A DNA stretch of 64,000 nucleotides from Pseudomonas citrullilanati (GTDB lineage: Bacteria; Pseudomonadota; Gammaproteobacteria; Pseudomonadales; Pseudomonadaceae): contig NZ_JAUQOP010000020.1 of the NCBI RefSeq assembly GCF_030580855.1, forward strand, positions 1 to 64,000. The letters are read 5' to 3'. Shown here piece by piece: positions 1-9,560 of this stretch. The position numbers and the translations under genes were made by a program. A model generated the notes under the pieces. It did no database searches and was not told the origin of the DNA. It saw nothing but the letters and a program-made list of their open reading frames with translations. Every line of letters starts with the position of its first letter. The stretch's first letter is position 1.

Positions 1-93
<93 letters not shown>

Positions 94-135
94 ACAAAAG
101 CGTTCTGTCACGAGTGATTCGAGCAGTTGGTTTTG

Positions 136-2982
136 TCAGCCTGCCACCAGCACCCGGATCGCTTCCAGGCGCAACGCCGCCTTCTCCAGCATCGCCAGGC
201 CCTGTTCGCGCTGTTGGCGCAGGGCATCCAGTTCGCTGTCGCGTACGGTCGGGTTGACCGCTTGCAGGGCGGTCAGGCGCGCCAGTTCTTCATCGATGTC
301 GGCAGCCAGGCGGCGTTGGGCCTCGGCCACGCGCTCGGCATGACGCGGGGCGACTTTCTCTTCCCCGGCGTTGATTCGCGGCGTGAGCTGGTCGCGCTGG
401 GCCTGGATGAACTTGTTGGCGCTGGCGCGGGGCACGCTTTCCAGCTGGTCGTTCAGGGTGTCGAACGAGACCCGGGCGGCCAGGTCGTTGCCGTTGGCGT
501 CCAGCAGGCAGCGCAGGGCGGCTGGCGGCAGGTAACGGCCCAGTTGCAGCGAACGCGGGGCGACCACTTCGCTGACGTAGAGCAATTCCAGCAACACCGT
601 GCCGGGCTTGAGGGCCTTGTTCTTGATCAGCGCCACCGCGGTGTTGCCCATGGAACCGGACAGCACCAGGTCCATGCCGCCTTGCACCATCGGGTGCTCC
701 CAGGTGATGAACTGCATGTCTTCGCGCGACAGCGCCTGGTTGCGATCGTAGGTGATGGTCACGCCTTCGTCATCGCCCAGCGGGAAGCTGGCGTCGAGCA
801 TCTTTTCGCTCGGCTTGAGGATCAGCGCATTTTCCGAATGGTCCTCGCTGTCGATGCCGAACGCGTCGAACAGGGTTTCCATGTAGATCGGCAGGGCGAA
901 CTGGTCGTCCTGCTCGAGAATGGCCTCCACCAGCGCGTCACCTTCGCCGGCACCGCCGGAATTGAGTTCCAGCAAGCGGTCGCGGCCGGTGTGCAGCTCG
1001 CTCTCCAGGCGCTCGCGTTCGGCGCGGGCCTCGTCGATCAGCGCTTGCCATTGGCCATCGTCGGCCTCTTCCAGCAACGGCAGCAGGCGCGGGCCGAACT
1101 GGTGCTGCAAGGCGTTGCCAGTCGGGCAGGTGTTGAGGAAGGCGTTCAGCGCCTCGTGGTACCACTGGAACAGCCGCTCCTGCGGGCTGGTTTCCAGGTA
1201 CGGCACGTGCAGCTCGATGGTGTGCTTCTGGCCGATCCGGTCGAGACGGCCGATTCGCTGTTCCAGCAGGTCCGGGTGGGAGGGCAGGTCGAACAGCACC
1301 AGGTGGTGGGCGAACTGGAAGTTGCGTCCCTCACTGCCGATTTCCGAGCAGATCAGCACCTGCGCGCCAAACTCTTCGTCGGCGAAGTAGGCGGCGGCAC
1401 GGTCGCGCTCGAGGATGTTCATGCCCTCGTGGAACACCGTGGCCGGGATCCCGGAGCGCACGCGCAGGGCGTCTTCCAGGTCCATGGCGGTTTCGGCGTG
1501 GGCACAGATCACCAGCACCTTGGTGCGCTTGAGCATTTTCAGCTGGTCGATCAGCCACTCGACGCGGGGGTCGAATTTCCACCAGCGTTGTTCTTCGTTG
1601 GCGTCCGGCTGCGCCTGGAAGCTGACTTCCGGATACAGGTCGGCATGTTCGCCCAGTGGTAATTCGAGGTATTCGTCCGGGCACGGCAGCGGGTAGGCGT
1701 GCAGCTTGCGCTCCGGGAAACCCTGCACCGCGGCGCGGGTGTTGCGAAACAGCACGCGGCCGGTGCCGTGGCGGTCCAGCAGTTCGCGCACCAGGCGGGC
1801 GCTGGCTTCGACATCGCCATCGTTGACAGCGGTCAGCAAGGCTTCGCCTTCGTTGCCCAGGAAACCCAGGATGGTCTGGTGGGCTTGCGGCGAGAGGCGG
1901 CCCTTGTCCAGCAGCTCCTGCACGGCTTCGGCCACCGGGCGATAGTTCTCGCTCTCGGCGCGGAACGCCTTGAGGTCATGGAAGCGGTTCGGGTCCAGCA
2001 GGCGCAGGCGGGCGAAGTGGCTGTCCTGGCCCAGTTGTTCCGGGGTCGCGGTGAGCAGCAACACGCCAGGAATCGTCTCGGCCAATTGCTCGACCAGCGC
2101 GTACTGCGGGCTGACCTGGTCTTCGTGCCACACCAGGTGATGGGCCTCGTCGACCACCATCAGGTCCCAGCCGGCAGCGAACAGCGCGTCCTGGGCCTTC
2201 TCGTCGTCCACCAGCCATTCCAGCGCCACCAGGGCCAGCTGCGTGTCTTCGAACGGGTTGCTGGCATCGCTTTCGATGAAGCGTTCTTCGTCGAACAGCG
2301 CGACTTGCAGGTTGAAGCGCCGGCGCATTTCCACCAGCCATTGGTGCTGGAGGTTTTCCGGTACCAGGATCAGGATGCGGTTGGCGCGGCCGGACAGCAA
2401 CTGACGGTGGATGACCAGGCCGGCCTCGATGGTCTTGCCCAGGCCCACTTCGTCCGCCAGCAGCACGCGCGGTGCAATGCGGTCGGCCACTTCTCGGGCG
2501 ATGTGCAATTGGTGGGCGATCGGCTGGGCGCGCACGCCGCCAAGGCCCCACAGCGAAGACTGCAACTGGCGGCTGGTGTGTTCCAGGGTGTGGTAGCGCA
2601 GGGAGAACCAGGCCAGCGGGTCGATCTGGCCGGCGAACAGACGGTCGCTGGCGAGGCGGAACTGGATGAAGTTCGACAGCTGGGTTTCCGGCAGCGTCAC
2701 GACTTCGTTCTGCCCGTCGAGGCCGTGGTAGACCAGCAATCCATCGACGTCGTCGACTTCCCGCACGGTCATCTTCCAGCCTTCGAAGTGGGTGATCACA
2801 TCGCCCGGCGAAAACCGCACGCGAGTGAGGGGCGCATTCCGTAGCGCGTACTGGCGAGTGTCGCCAGTGGCCGGGTAGAGCACGGTCAACAAGCGGCCAT
2901 CCTGTGCCAGAACGGTGCCTAAACCCAGCTCGGCTTCGCTGTCACTGATCCAGCGTTGCCCCGGTTGATACTGCTGCGCCAT
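136..2982 (-). CDS. rapA: RNA polymerase-associated SNF2-family ATPase RapA
   Basis: This 948-residue protein has the usual RapA length. It is a SWI2/SNF2 ATPase that binds RNA polymerase and recycles stalled polymerase after transcription. The N-terminal part (about 1-120) matches the RapA Tudor-like region. The helicase core follows, with Walker A DEVGLGKT (Lys183, the same number as in E. coli RapA) and Walker B DEAHH at 278-282. The second RecA-like lobe has [12 protein letters not shown] and [11 protein letters not shown] motifs at about 555-600. The C-terminal third is the RapA-specific region. The ATG at 2982 is used; translation starts [11 protein letters not shown] as in other pseudomonads. 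It is transcribed alone, toward the poly-C edge. Long open frames on the opposite strand are GC-driven shadows. Confidence 0.97.
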   Translation of the reverse strand: MAQQYQPGQRWISDSEAELGLGTVLAQDGRLLTVLYPATGDTRQYALRNAPLTRVRFSPGDVITHFEGWKMTVREVDDVDGLLVYHGLDGQNEVVTLPETQLSNFIQFRLASDRLFAGQIDPLAWFSLRYHTLEHTSRQLQSSLWGLGGVRAQPIAHQLHIAREVADRIAPRVLLADEVGLGKTIEAGLVIHRQLLSGRANRILILVPENLQHQWLVEMRRRFNLQVALFDEERFIESDASNPFEDTQLALVALEWLVDDEKAQDALFAAGWDLMVVDEAHHLVWHEDQVSPQYALVEQLAETIPGVLLLTATPEQLGQDSHFARLRLLDPNRFHDLKAFRAESENYRPVAEAVQELLDKGRLSPQAHQTILGFLGNEGEALLTAVNDGDVEASARLVRELLDRHGTGRVLFRNTRAAVQGFPERKLHAYPLPCPDEYLELPLGEHADLYPEVSFQAQPDANEEQRWWKFDPRVEWLIDQLKMLKRTKVLVICAHAETAMDLEDALRVRSGIPATVFHEGMNILERDRAAAYFADEEFGAQVLICSEIGSEGRNFQFAHHLVLFDLPSHPDLLEQRIGRLDRIGQKHTIELHVPYLETSPQERLFQWYHEALNAFLNTCPTGNALQHQFGPRLLPLLEEADDGQWQALIDEARAERERLESELHTGRDRLLELNSGGAGEGDALVEAILEQDDQFALPIYMETLFDAFGIDSEDHSENALILKPSEKMLDASFPLGDDEGVTITYDRNQALSREDMQFITWEHPMVQGGMDLVLSGSMGNTAVALIKNKALKPGTVLLELLYVSEVVAPRSLQLGRYLPPAALRCLLDANGNDLAARVSFDTLNDQLESVPRASANKFIQAQRDQLTPRINAGEEKVAPRHAERVAEAQRRLAADIDEELARLTALQAVNPTVRDSELDALRQQREQGLAMLEKAALRLEAIRVLVAG

Positions 2983-3230
2983 GCTGCCTGACTCCCGCCT
3001 TGAAAAAGCCGGTTATCTTAACGGAATGATCCTTCAGACCAAAGGATTTACGCACGCGCCGCGTCGCCAGGGGAACGATTCGTCAGCCGAGGGGACGGAA
3101 CTTAAGCGTACCCAGCGATCAAACAGGCTCGGCCCCGGCTTTTGTCGCAATGCCAACTGGGTCACAAGTTTCAGACCGGCGGTTCAAGCTGCCACGCCCA
3201 CAGCCGACAACCTGAAGACAGGAGACCTTT

Positions 3231-3572
3231 ATGTTGCTACCCACGCTCCCTTTGAGCACCGTGCCCGTCACTTCGCAGCAGGATCCGGTTCGCCCGCGAC
3301 CGGACATACCGCCCGTGGTGCCGGTGCAGCAAAGCTCCAGCGAGAGCACCATCGACCTGCAAAAGCGTGACCCGGAAGAGGGTGCGCTGTTGCTGCGCGA
3401 GGAGCAACGTCGCCAGCAGGAACGCGACCGCCGTCGCCGCGAAGCTGACGAAGACCCTGAGGAGCACCTGGCCGTACCAGGCACTGAGCTTAATGCCGAC
3501 AATACCGTGCCGGTGGTGCCGCTGATGGAAGAAGAGTCGCGTCAGGGCCTGTGGGTCGATATCCAGATCTGA
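3231..3572 (+). CDS. Conserved hypothetical charged protein
   Basis: This is a 113-residue protein with a good ribosome binding site (AGGAGA, about 3222-3227) before ATG 3231. It opens with a proline-rich stretch, then has a highly charged Arg/Glu/Gln helix at about 55-78 (EEQRRQQERDRRRREADED), probably a short coiled coil, and ends in an acidic tail. There is no signal peptide or membrane segment. Similar short proteins occur in other fluorescent pseudomonads next to rapA, sometimes wrongly labelled aspartate-semialdehyde dehydrogenase; nothing here supports an enzyme. The function is unknown. Confidence 0.75.
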   Translation: MLLPTLPLSTVPVTSQQDPVRPRPDIPPVVPVQQSSSESTIDLQKRDPEEGALLLREEQRRQQERDRRRREADEDPEEHLAVPGTELNADNTVPVVPLMEEESRQGLWVDIQI

Positions 3573-3663
3573 CCCCCGTCGGCCGACGACGCAGGCTGGT
3601 CAACGCCGTCCACAGCCCGCATCATGGGCGCATCCGATTTCCACTGCACGATGCCGACACGCC

Positions 3664-3825
3664 ATGAGCCAAGACGCCAAACTGATCGACCTCAGCGCTG
3701 AGCGCGCCAAGCGCGTTCATGACCTCAACGACAAGCGCCTCAACGAAGTTCGCCAGGCGTTCGAGCAGGCGATGCCCCTGGCCAAGCCAAAGAAAAAGCC
3801 GAAAAACAAACCGAAAAAGCGCTGA
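3664..3825 (+). CDS. Small lysine-rich basic protein (53 aa), unknown function
   Basis: ATG 3664 opens a 53-codon frame that starts MSQDAKLIDLSAERAKRVHD and ends in a Lys/Pro tail (KPKKKPKNKPKKR) before TGA 3825. The N-terminal half looks like an amphipathic helix; the tail is strongly basic, suggesting nucleic acid or ribosome contact (inference). It lies between two other small genes on the same strand. Codon use fits a real pseudomonad gene, but the upstream ribosome binding site is weak. Confidence 0.6.
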   Translation: MSQDAKLIDLSAERAKRVHDLNDKRLNEVRQAFEQAMPLAKPKKKPKNKPKKR

Positions 3826-3969
3826 ACCCCCTCGATCCATTGATGCAGATCAGTTATTTCCCCACCTTTTCGCCCCGTCGCGGGCGTTATTGACCCCGGT
3901 CAATTTCCATCCGGGCCTGATTGGTTAACTTGAACCCATCGCAACAGGGACAAGACCAGGAGGCCAGTC

Positions 3970-4086
3970 ATGTTTTTCGATAATGTGGTGTTTGCCGGTG
4001 TGTTGACGGTCGGCCTCATGTTCGTGTTTTTCGCAGGTTTCGGATTATTCATCTGGAAAGACGCCCACAAGCGCAGAAAGCCCTAG
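3970..4086 (+). CDS. ccoM: cbb3-type cytochrome oxidase small subunit CcoM
   Basis: This 38-residue protein, MFFDNVVFAG...FIWKDAHKRRKP, is a single transmembrane helix (about residues 6-29) with a short positive C-terminus. It closely resembles CcoM, a small hydrophobic subunit described in Pseudomonas stutzeri that stabilises the cbb3 terminal oxidase (established knowledge, sequence recalled). The ribosome binding site is AGGAGG at about 3958-3963. A strong intrinsic terminator follows at 4121-4147, so it is probably a monocistronic unit. It is not next to ccoNOPQ, so it acts in trans from this locus. Its small size makes it easy to miss. Confidence 0.8.
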   Translation: MFFDNVVFAGVLTVGLMFVFFAGFGLFIWKDAHKRRKP

Positions 4087-4120
4087 TCTTTCCAGTTACA
4101 ACGAGCACGCAAGGCATTTT

Positions 4121-4147
4121 GGGCGACTTCGGTCGCCCTTTTTTTTT
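4121..4147 (+). terminator. Rho-independent terminator after ccoM
   Basis: A 7-bp GC-rich stem (GGGCGAC / GTCGCCC) with a TTCG tetraloop is followed by a run of nine T. It sits 35 bases after the ccoM stop codon. Confidence 0.9.
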
Positions 4148-4192
4148 GTGCGCGTTTTTTGACTCACGCCTGGGCGCCAGGGAGCTAGCCTC

Positions 4193-4268
4193 CTCGCGAA
4201 AGCGCAGTGCCTGTCGCTGCTGCGGCTAACCGTGCCACCGCCTTCGTGAGCAGGCTCGCTCCCACAGG
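4193..4268. repeat. REP-type repeat, partly degenerate
   Basis: The right half (about 4240-4268) contains GTGAGCAGGCTCGCTCCCACAG, the REP core on the minus strand. The left half, CTCGCGAAAGCGCAG, is a degraded partner. It lies between ccoM and the converging phosphate transporter gene. Confidence 0.7.
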
Positions 4269-4297
4269 TGATAATCGGGATCAAGCATTTCAGGCAC

Positions 4298-4336
4298 AAA
4301 AAAAGGTGCGAACCGCCAGGGTCGCACCTTTTTTTC
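4298..4336 (-). terminator. Intrinsic terminator of the PiT transporter gene
   Basis: The stem GGTGCGA (4305-4311) / TCGCACC (4322-4328) has A-tracts on the left and T-tracts on the right, so it can work in both directions. It lies just past the stop codon of the minus-strand transporter gene. Confidence 0.85.
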
Positions 4337-4347
4337 AGTCGCTGGAA

Positions 4348-5823
4348 TCAGCTGCCCAGGGCCTTGGAGGCCAGCCAGAACAACCCGGCCGACAGCGCCA
4401 CCGTCGCCGGCAGGGTCAGCACCCAGGCCAGGAGGATGTTGCGCACCGTGCCACCTTGCAGGCCGCTCTTGTTGGCGACCATGGTGCCGGCCACGCCCGA
4501 CGACAGCACGTGGGTGGTGGAGACCGGCAGGCTGAAGATGTTCGCCATGCCGATCATGCACGCGGCGGTGATCTGCGCCGACATGCCCTGGGCATAGGTC
4601 ATGCCTTGCTTGCCGATCTTCTCGCCGATGGTCAGTACCACGCGCTTCCAGCCGACCATGGTGCCCAGGCCCAAGGCCAGTGCCACCGCCAGGATCACCC
4701 AGAACGGGGCGTATTCGGTGGTGGTGGTGAGGTCCTTGCGCAGTTTGTTCAAGTCGTCTTTTTCACGGGCCGCCAGGTTGGGCAACTTGCCTACCTTCTT
4801 CGCCGTGTCGTCCAGGCAGAGCAGGTAGCGACGCACTTCGATGCGGCTTTCCGACGGCAGCGAATGGTAGTCCGACACGCCCTTGAGGGTGTCGAGCAGC
4901 GCGTTGATGGTCGGTTCGGTCTGCTGCGGGTTGCAGCGGAATTTCTCCGGCAGATCGCCTTCCACGCTCTTGCCCAGGGCGAGGAATTCGCCCAGTGACT
5001 CGTTGTTGCGCTTGTAGAACTGGCTCAGGTGCAGGGTCGCGTCGCGAGTCCGCTCGATCTGGTAGGTCGTGCTGCTTAGGTCGAGTACGAACTGCGCGGG
5101 CACGATCCCGATCAGCACCAGCATGATCAGGCCGATGCCTTTCTGGCCATCGTTGGAGCCGTGGACGAAGCTGACGGCCATGGCCGAGATCACCAGCACC
5201 AGGCGGTTCCAGAACGGTGGGTGCTTCTTGTCGTCGATCTTGCGGCGCTGTTCCGGCGTCTTGTGCATCTTCGACAGCGGGCGCCACCATTTCAGGCCGA
5301 TCAGCACAAGGGCGGCGATCAGGAAACCGGCCATGGGCGAGAACACCAGGGAGGCGGCGATATCGATCGCCTTCTGCCAGTTCACCCCGTCGGCCAACGG
5401 GATGTCGTTGATCAGCGCGTTGGCCAGGCCCACGCCGAGGATCGAGCCGATCAGGGTGTGGGAGCTGGACGCCGGGATACCGAAGTACCAGGTGCCCAGG
5501 TTCCAGGTGATGGCCGCCGCGAGCAGCGAGAACACCATCGCCAGGCCGTGGCCGGTGTTCACGTTGATCAGCAGCTCCACCGGCAACAGGTGGACGATGG
5601 CGTACGCCACCCCCACGCCACCCAGCAGCACGCCGAGGAAATTGAACACCCCGGAAAAGAACACCGCCAGGTGCGGCGGCATCGCTTTGGTGTAGATAAC
5701 AGTGGCAACCGCGTTAGCGGTGTCATGAAAGCCGTTGATGAACTCGAAGGCGAGGACAAAAGCCAGGGCGAGCAAGAGGCTCACAAGCACCCAAGCATCC
5801 AGTCCGCTGAATAAATCGATCAT
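4348..5823 (-). CDS. PiT-family inorganic phosphate transporter
   Basis: This is a 491-residue membrane protein of the PiT (Pho-4) family, which carries neutral metal-phosphate complexes across the inner membrane with H+ or Na+. The start at 5823 (MIDLFSGLDAWVL) is preferred over an in-frame ATG 51 bases upstream because it begins directly before the first helix. The two PiT signature repeats are visible: FINGFHDTANAVATVIYT near the N-terminus and VSFVHGSNDGQKGIGLIMLV in the middle. Hydrophobic helices flank a large polar central loop (about 290-390). The C-terminus repeats the membrane half (MGMANIFSLPVSTTHVLSSGVAGTM). It is probably a single-gene unit ending at its own terminator. The symbol pit or pitA would be reasonable but cannot be decided here. 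Confidence 0.93.
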   Translation of the reverse strand: MIDLFSGLDAWVLVSLLLALAFVLAFEFINGFHDTANAVATVIYTKAMPPHLAVFFSGVFNFLGVLLGGVGVAYAIVHLLPVELLINVNTGHGLAMVFSLLAAAITWNLGTWYFGIPASSSHTLIGSILGVGLANALINDIPLADGVNWQKAIDIAASLVFSPMAGFLIAALVLIGLKWWRPLSKMHKTPEQRRKIDDKKHPPFWNRLVLVISAMAVSFVHGSNDGQKGIGLIMLVLIGIVPAQFVLDLSSTTYQIERTRDATLHLSQFYKRNNESLGEFLALGKSVEGDLPEKFRCNPQQTEPTINALLDTLKGVSDYHSLPSESRIEVRRYLLCLDDTAKKVGKLPNLAAREKDDLNKLRKDLTTTTEYAPFWVILAVALALGLGTMVGWKRVVLTIGEKIGKQGMTYAQGMSAQITAACMIGMANIFSLPVSTTHVLSSGVAGTMVANKSGLQGGTVRNILLAWVLTLPATVALSAGLFWLASKALGS

Positions 5824-5874
5824 GAAGGTTTTCTGACCCGGTCGTAAGGGGGCGCGATTATGCCAGAAAACCAT

Positions 5875-6184
5875 GGTAATCGATGCATTGCCTGCTCATC
5901 GGTAACATTCTTCAACGAAATAATTTGTAGGAAACCTTGCGGGGGCCAGCGTCTGGCGGGGTTCGCAACCCTTTGTTTCCGGGGCCAAGGCGCAACGGCA
6001 GGGGACGCTAGGAGGGGCGAAATTCATCCCACGTGCTTGTATGAAATATCTGAAAGAGGGTCGGCTTCGAACACTTCCGACCGACGGGCGTGAGGCGGGC
6101 AGCCCGCTTGTGGCGGGCGACCAGTATCAGCCTGCGGCCTAGGGTGTAGGCCGCACTCCGCTGCAAGAACGTCACGCCCGAGCG
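5875..6184. other. Intergenic region without a convincing gene
   Basis: This 310-base stretch holds the probable promoter of the phosphate transporter on the minus strand. It also has two GC-rich hairpins: GCGGGCAGCCCGC (about 6095-6107) and GGCCTAGGGTGTAGGCC (about 6137-6153). A 33-codon frame from ATG 6039 is possible but has no recognisable product. Confidence 0.5.
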
Positions 6185-6385
6185 TCAGTGCTCCTCGGCC
6201 TTGAGTTCCTTTTCCATCTTTTGAAGTTCCTGGGTGAACGCCTGGTCTTGAACGGTGGCGCGCTTACGCCAGGGTTTGCGTTCCGGTTCAGGTTGTGCGG
6301 CGTAGGTGGTGATCTCTCCGCCGTAAACTTCCTTGTAACGTTGTTCCTGGCGCTCAAGTTCCGCGCGCAGTTCTTCTTTCGTCAC
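6185..6385 (-). CDS. Small conserved hypothetical protein (66 aa)
   Basis: A GTG start at 6385 with AGG seven bases upstream gives [15 protein letters not shown]..., a compact 66-residue charged protein. A longer frame from 6457 adds an unlikely N-terminus. It has a helical N-terminal half rich in Glu/Arg/Gln, a basic middle (KPWRKRA) and an acidic helical end ([13 protein letters not shown]). There are no cysteines, signal peptide or membrane segment. Similar short proteins are widespread in Pseudomonas without an assigned role. Confidence 0.7.
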   Translation of the reverse strand: MTKEELRAELERQEQRYKEVYGGEITTYAAQPEPERKPWRKRATVQDQAFTQELQKMEKELKAEEH

Positions 6386-6932
6386 AGTTGTACCTAATGA
6401 ATAGAAATTTAATCTGGTGATACGCACTGCATGTAGGCATGCAGACGGCCACGGCACCAGAGCTCATAGCTGACGTAGCATCAGGGATTCGTGTGTTGCC
6501 GTTACGGGAAGCGGTCATTAGACGCTTCGGGCACTCTAGCAGGACTATAGCGCCGGCGCACGGGAGCGGTTGAGGGCCGTTCCGTCGCTGGAGGGCATTA
6601 TAGCGGTCCCGTCGAATAACACTATCGGCAAAAGTTAACGATGTTGCTCTAGTGTGAATCAATAGTTGTATGTGCAACTTGAAGCCACGGTTTTTTCAAC
6701 GCCGTCGGTATCCTGACGCCAAGCGGCGCGACAAGTTCAATATACCGGGGGCTGGAGAATTGCCATTGCACTCGACCAACTTTGTATCGGATCCGAAATA
6801 AGTGCCGATGGACGTGCGACGATTGCGATTATCGGTCCGTGGTTCGATAATCGAACGCTGTCGGCGCCTGGCCCTTGCTTGGCTGCCAGGCTGCCGCCTG
6901 TAATAGCCGTCCATCCGGGGAAGGATCAGACC
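6386..6932. other. Intergenic region upstream of pcaR
   Basis: These 547 bases lie between divergent genes and are clearly lower in GC over 6590-6810. They contain the promoter of pcaR and PcaR-type operators at 6826-6856. No open frame with plausible codon use or a ribosome binding site is seen. Confidence 0.6.
6826..6856 (+). promoter_or_regulatory. PcaR-type operators before pcaR
   Basis: GTTCGATAATCGAAC (6842-6856) matches the PcaR recognition sequence known from Pseudomonas putida (GTTCGATAATCGCAC) in 14 of 15 positions. An inverted partial copy, GCGATTATCGGTC (about 6826-6838), precedes it. It lies about 77 bases before the pcaR start, consistent with autoregulation. Confidence 0.8.
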
Positions 6933-7775
6933 ATGAACGACCAATTGCGCAATGCCTTCACTTCAGTCGCGCCGCCGATCGTGGCTTCCCCGGCCAAGCG
7001 GATCCAGGCCCTGACCGGGGACCCGGACTTCATGACGTCCCTGGCCCGTGGCCTGGCCGTGGTGCAGGCTTTCCAAGAGCGCAAGCGGCACCTGACCATC
7101 GCCCAGATCAGCCATCGCACGGAAATCCCCCGGGCTGCCGTCCGGCGTTGCCTGCATACCTTGATCAAGCTGGGCTACGCCACCACTGACGGGCGCACCT
7201 ATTCATTGCTGCCCAAGGTACTGACCCTCGGCCACGCCTACCTGTCCTCGACGCCCCTGGCCGTTTCCGCCCAGCCGTACCTCGACCGCATGAGCGAGCA
7301 ACTTCACGAAGCCTGCAACATGGCGACCCTCGAAGGCGACGACATCCTCTACATCGCCCGGTCGGCCACCACCCAGCGACTGATCTCGGTGGACCTGTCC
7401 GTCGGCGGTCGGTTGCCGGCCTATTGCACGTCCATGGGCCGGATTCTCCTGGCAGCCCTGGACGATGCGTCGTTGCGCGATTACCTCGATCACGCCGACC
7501 TGCAAGCCAAGACCAGCCGGACCCTGCACACGCCCGAAGCCTTGCTCGAATGCCTGCAACAAGTGCGGCAGCAGGGTTGGTGCATCGTCGACCAGGAATT
7601 GGAGCAGGGCCTGCGCTCGATTGCCGTGCCGGTGTACGACGCTTCCGGCCAGGTAGTGGCGGCGTTGAACGTCAGCACCCATGCCGGGCGTGTCAGCCGC
7701 AATGAGCTGGAACAGCGGTTCCTGCCGGGCTTGCTGGGGGCCAGTCGCGACCTGAGCGCGCAACTGTTCACCTAA
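6933..7775 (+). CDS. pcaR: IclR-family beta-ketoadipate regulator PcaR
   Basis: This is a 280-residue IclR-type regulator. ATG 6933 follows a GGGGAAGGA ribosome binding site; an in-frame start 54 bases upstream is less likely. The N-terminal winged helix-turn-helix (about 30-90: LTIAQISHRTEIPRAAVRRCL) and the effector-binding domain (about 105-280, with SVGGRLPAYCTSMGRILLA) are nearly identical to P. putida PcaR. In P. putida PcaR activates the pca genes with beta-ketoadipate as inducer and represses its own gene (established knowledge). Operators for it are found before pcaR, pcaK, pcaI and the distal porin gene. Confidence 0.96.
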   Translation: MNDQLRNAFTSVAPPIVASPAKRIQALTGDPDFMTSLARGLAVVQAFQERKRHLTIAQISHRTEIPRAAVRRCLHTLIKLGYATTDGRTYSLLPKVLTLGHAYLSSTPLAVSAQPYLDRMSEQLHEACNMATLEGDDILYIARSATTQRLISVDLSVGGRLPAYCTSMGRILLAALDDASLRDYLDHADLQAKTSRTLHTPEALLECLQQVRQQGWCIVDQELEQGLRSIAVPVYDASGQVVAALNVSTHAGRVSRNELEQRFLPGLLGASRDLSAQLFT

Positions 7776-7778
7776 GCT

Positions 7779-7793
7779 GTTCGATAAACGCAC
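7779..7793 (+). promoter_or_regulatory. PcaR-type operator before pcaK
   Basis: GTTCGATAAACGCAC begins three bases after the pcaR stop codon and differs from the P. putida PcaR box at one position. It lies about 127 bases before the pcaK start, so pcaK probably has its own PcaR-controlled promoter instead of being read only from pcaR. Confidence 0.8.
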
Positions 7794-7919
7794 AGAGACG
7801 CTCCGGGCGAATTGACGGTGTTTGCCCGGCCTCATTAATGTCGCGCCAGCGTCATCCGGTGTGCTGGAGCCTGGCTCGGTCCTGGTTGGCGACTCGACAC
7901 AATAATAATGAGAGACGCG

Positions 7920-9266
7920 ATGAACCAGCCCCAGACCTCCGTAGGCCACTGCCTCGACGTGCAGTCCTTCATCAATGCCCAGCCCATTTCGCGTTACCAG
8001 TGGCGGGTAGTGATCCTCTGTTTCCTGATTGTTTTCCTCGACGGCCTCGACACCGCGGCCATGGGCTTCATTGCCCCGGCCTTGTCCCAGGACTGGGGGA
8101 TCGATCGCGCCAGCCTCGGCCCGGTCATGAGCGCCGCGTTGATCGGCATGGTCTTCGGCGCACTGGGCTCCGGGCCCTTGGCTGACCGCTTCGGGCGAAA
8201 AGTCGTACTGGTGGGCGCGGTGCTGTTGTTCGGGGCATTCAGCCTGGCGTCGGCCTACAGCACCAATGTCGATCAACTGCTGGTGCTGCGCTTCCTCACG
8301 GGCCTGGGGTTGGGGGCCGGGATGCCCAACGCCACCACCTTGCTGTCGGAATACACCCCGGAACGCAAGAAATCCCTGCTGGTGACCAGCATGTTCTGCG
8401 GCTTCAACCTGGGCATGGCCGGCGGTGGGTTCATCTCCGCCAAGCTTATCCCGGCGTTCGGCTGGCACAGCCTGTTGATGATCGGCGGGATCCTGCCGTT
8501 GCTCCTGACGGTGGTGCTGGTGCTCTGGTTGCCGGAATCGGCGCGTTACCTGGTGGTGCGCAATCGCGGCACCGACAAAGTGCGCAAGACCCTGGCGCCC
8601 ATCGAACCGCATACGGTTGCGCAGGCGGCGAGCTTCAGCGTGCCGGAACAGAAAACCGTGAAGGCGCGCAACGTGCTGGCGGTGATTTTTTCCGGGACCT
8701 ACAGCGCCGGCACGCTGTTGCTGTGGCTGACCTATTTCATGGGGCTGGTGATCGTCTACCTGCTGACCAGTTGGCTGCCGACCCTGATGCGCGACAGCGG
8801 CGCGAGCATGGAGCAGGCCGCGTTCATCGGCGCCTTGTTCCAGTTCGGCGGGGTGTTGAGCGCGGTGGGCGTGGGCTGGGCGATGGACCGGTTCAACCCG
8901 CACAAGGTCATCGGCCTGTTCTACCTGATGGCCGGGGTATTCGCCTACGCGGTGGGGCAGAGCCTGGGGCACATCACCTTGCTCGCCACGCTGGTGCTGG
9001 TGGCCGGCATGTGCGTCAACGGCGCGCAATCGGCGATGCCGTCCCTGGCGGCGCGTTTCTACCCGACCCAGGGCCGGGCCACCGGCGTGTCGTGGATGCT
9101 CGGCATCGGTCGTTTCGGCGCCATCCTCGGCGCCTGGATGGGCGCGACCCTGCTGGGCCTGGGCTGGAACTTCGAACAGGTCCTGACCGCCCTGGTCATC
9201 CCAGCGGCCCTGGCGACCACGGCGGTAGTGATCAAGGGCCTGGTCAGCCATGCGGATGCGACCTGA
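7920..9266 (+). CDS. pcaK: 4-hydroxybenzoate/protocatechuate MFS transporter PcaK
   Basis: This 448-residue member of the aromatic acid:H+ symporter family has 12 predicted helices. It is the same length as P. putida PcaK and closely similar. ATG 7920 (MNQPQTSVGH) is chosen over an in-frame ATG four codons upstream because AGAGA lies just before it. Diagnostic features are the helix-1 motif FLDGLDTAAMGFIAPAL, whose aspartates are needed for transport in PcaK, and the loop 2-3 motif GPLADRFGRK. PcaK imports 4-hydroxybenzoate and protocatechuate and contributes to chemotaxis in P. putida (established knowledge). A long open frame on the opposite strand is a shadow. Confidence 0.96.
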   Translation: MNQPQTSVGHCLDVQSFINAQPISRYQWRVVILCFLIVFLDGLDTAAMGFIAPALSQDWGIDRASLGPVMSAALIGMVFGALGSGPLADRFGRKVVLVGAVLLFGAFSLASAYSTNVDQLLVLRFLTGLGLGAGMPNATTLLSEYTPERKKSLLVTSMFCGFNLGMAGGGFISAKLIPAFGWHSLLMIGGILPLLLTVVLVLWLPESARYLVVRNRGTDKVRKTLAPIEPHTVAQAASFSVPEQKTVKARNVLAVIFSGTYSAGTLLLWLTYFMGLVIVYLLTSWLPTLMRDSGASMEQAAFIGALFQFGGVLSAVGVGWAMDRFNPHKVIGLFYLMAGVFAYAVGQSLGHITLLATLVLVAGMCVNGAQSAMPSLAARFYPTQGRATGVSWMLGIGRFGAILGAWMGATLLGLGWNFEQVLTALVIPAALATTAVVIKGLVSHADAT

Positions 9267-9294
9267 GCCCACGATATAACCTGCGATGGAATAC

Positions 9295-9385
9295 CTGTGG
9301 CAGCGAGCTTGCTCGCGATAGCGGTGGATCAGACAGGTATCGGTCTCTGACACATCGCCATCGCGACCAAGCTCGCTCCCACAGG
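9295..9385. repeat. Inverted REP pair after pcaK
   Basis: TGTGGCAGCGAGCTTGCTCG and its inverted partner CGACCAAGCTCGCTCCCACA are separated by about 45 bases. It could fold into a long hairpin at the end of the pcaK transcript. Confidence 0.85.
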
Positions 9386-9427
9386 GGCTCTGTGTACTTT
9401 GATAAATAGATAGCCAAACAACAATCC

Positions 9428-9460
9428 GTTCGATAAACGAACACTCAGTCGATTATCGGA
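9428..9460 (+). promoter_or_regulatory. Paired PcaR-type operators before pcaI
   Basis: GTTCGATAAACGAAC (9428-9442) is followed seven bases later by an inverted partial box TCGATTATCGGA (9449-9460). The outer flanks (ACAATCCG and CGGATTGT) are also complementary, extending the symmetry. The pair lies 100-130 bases before the pcaI start and probably controls the whole downstream pca operon. Confidence 0.85.
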
Positions 9461-9560
9461 TTGTTTGGCGTTTTCCCGCGGCTTACTCTTCAGTCACTCC
9501 GGCGCTGAACCTCGCGCCTTTTTCTTCATGTCGGTCTACTGGAAAACGGGAGCCTGCACC

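Noticed and set aside
127..1662. Long plus-strand open frame (511 codons) opposite rapA
   Set aside because: It lies fully inside rapA on the other strand. GC-rich pseudomonad genes often leave long antisense frames; its product has no domain and the rapA reading is unambiguous.
6039..6140. 33-codon frame between the phosphate transporter and the 66-residue protein
   Set aside because: No convincing ribosome binding site, no known relative, and it overlaps GC-rich hairpins.
7203..9353. 716-codon minus-strand frame across pcaR and pcaK
   Set aside because: Shadow of two well-identified genes. The product is low-complexity (Gln/His/Arg/Gly-rich) with no known motif.
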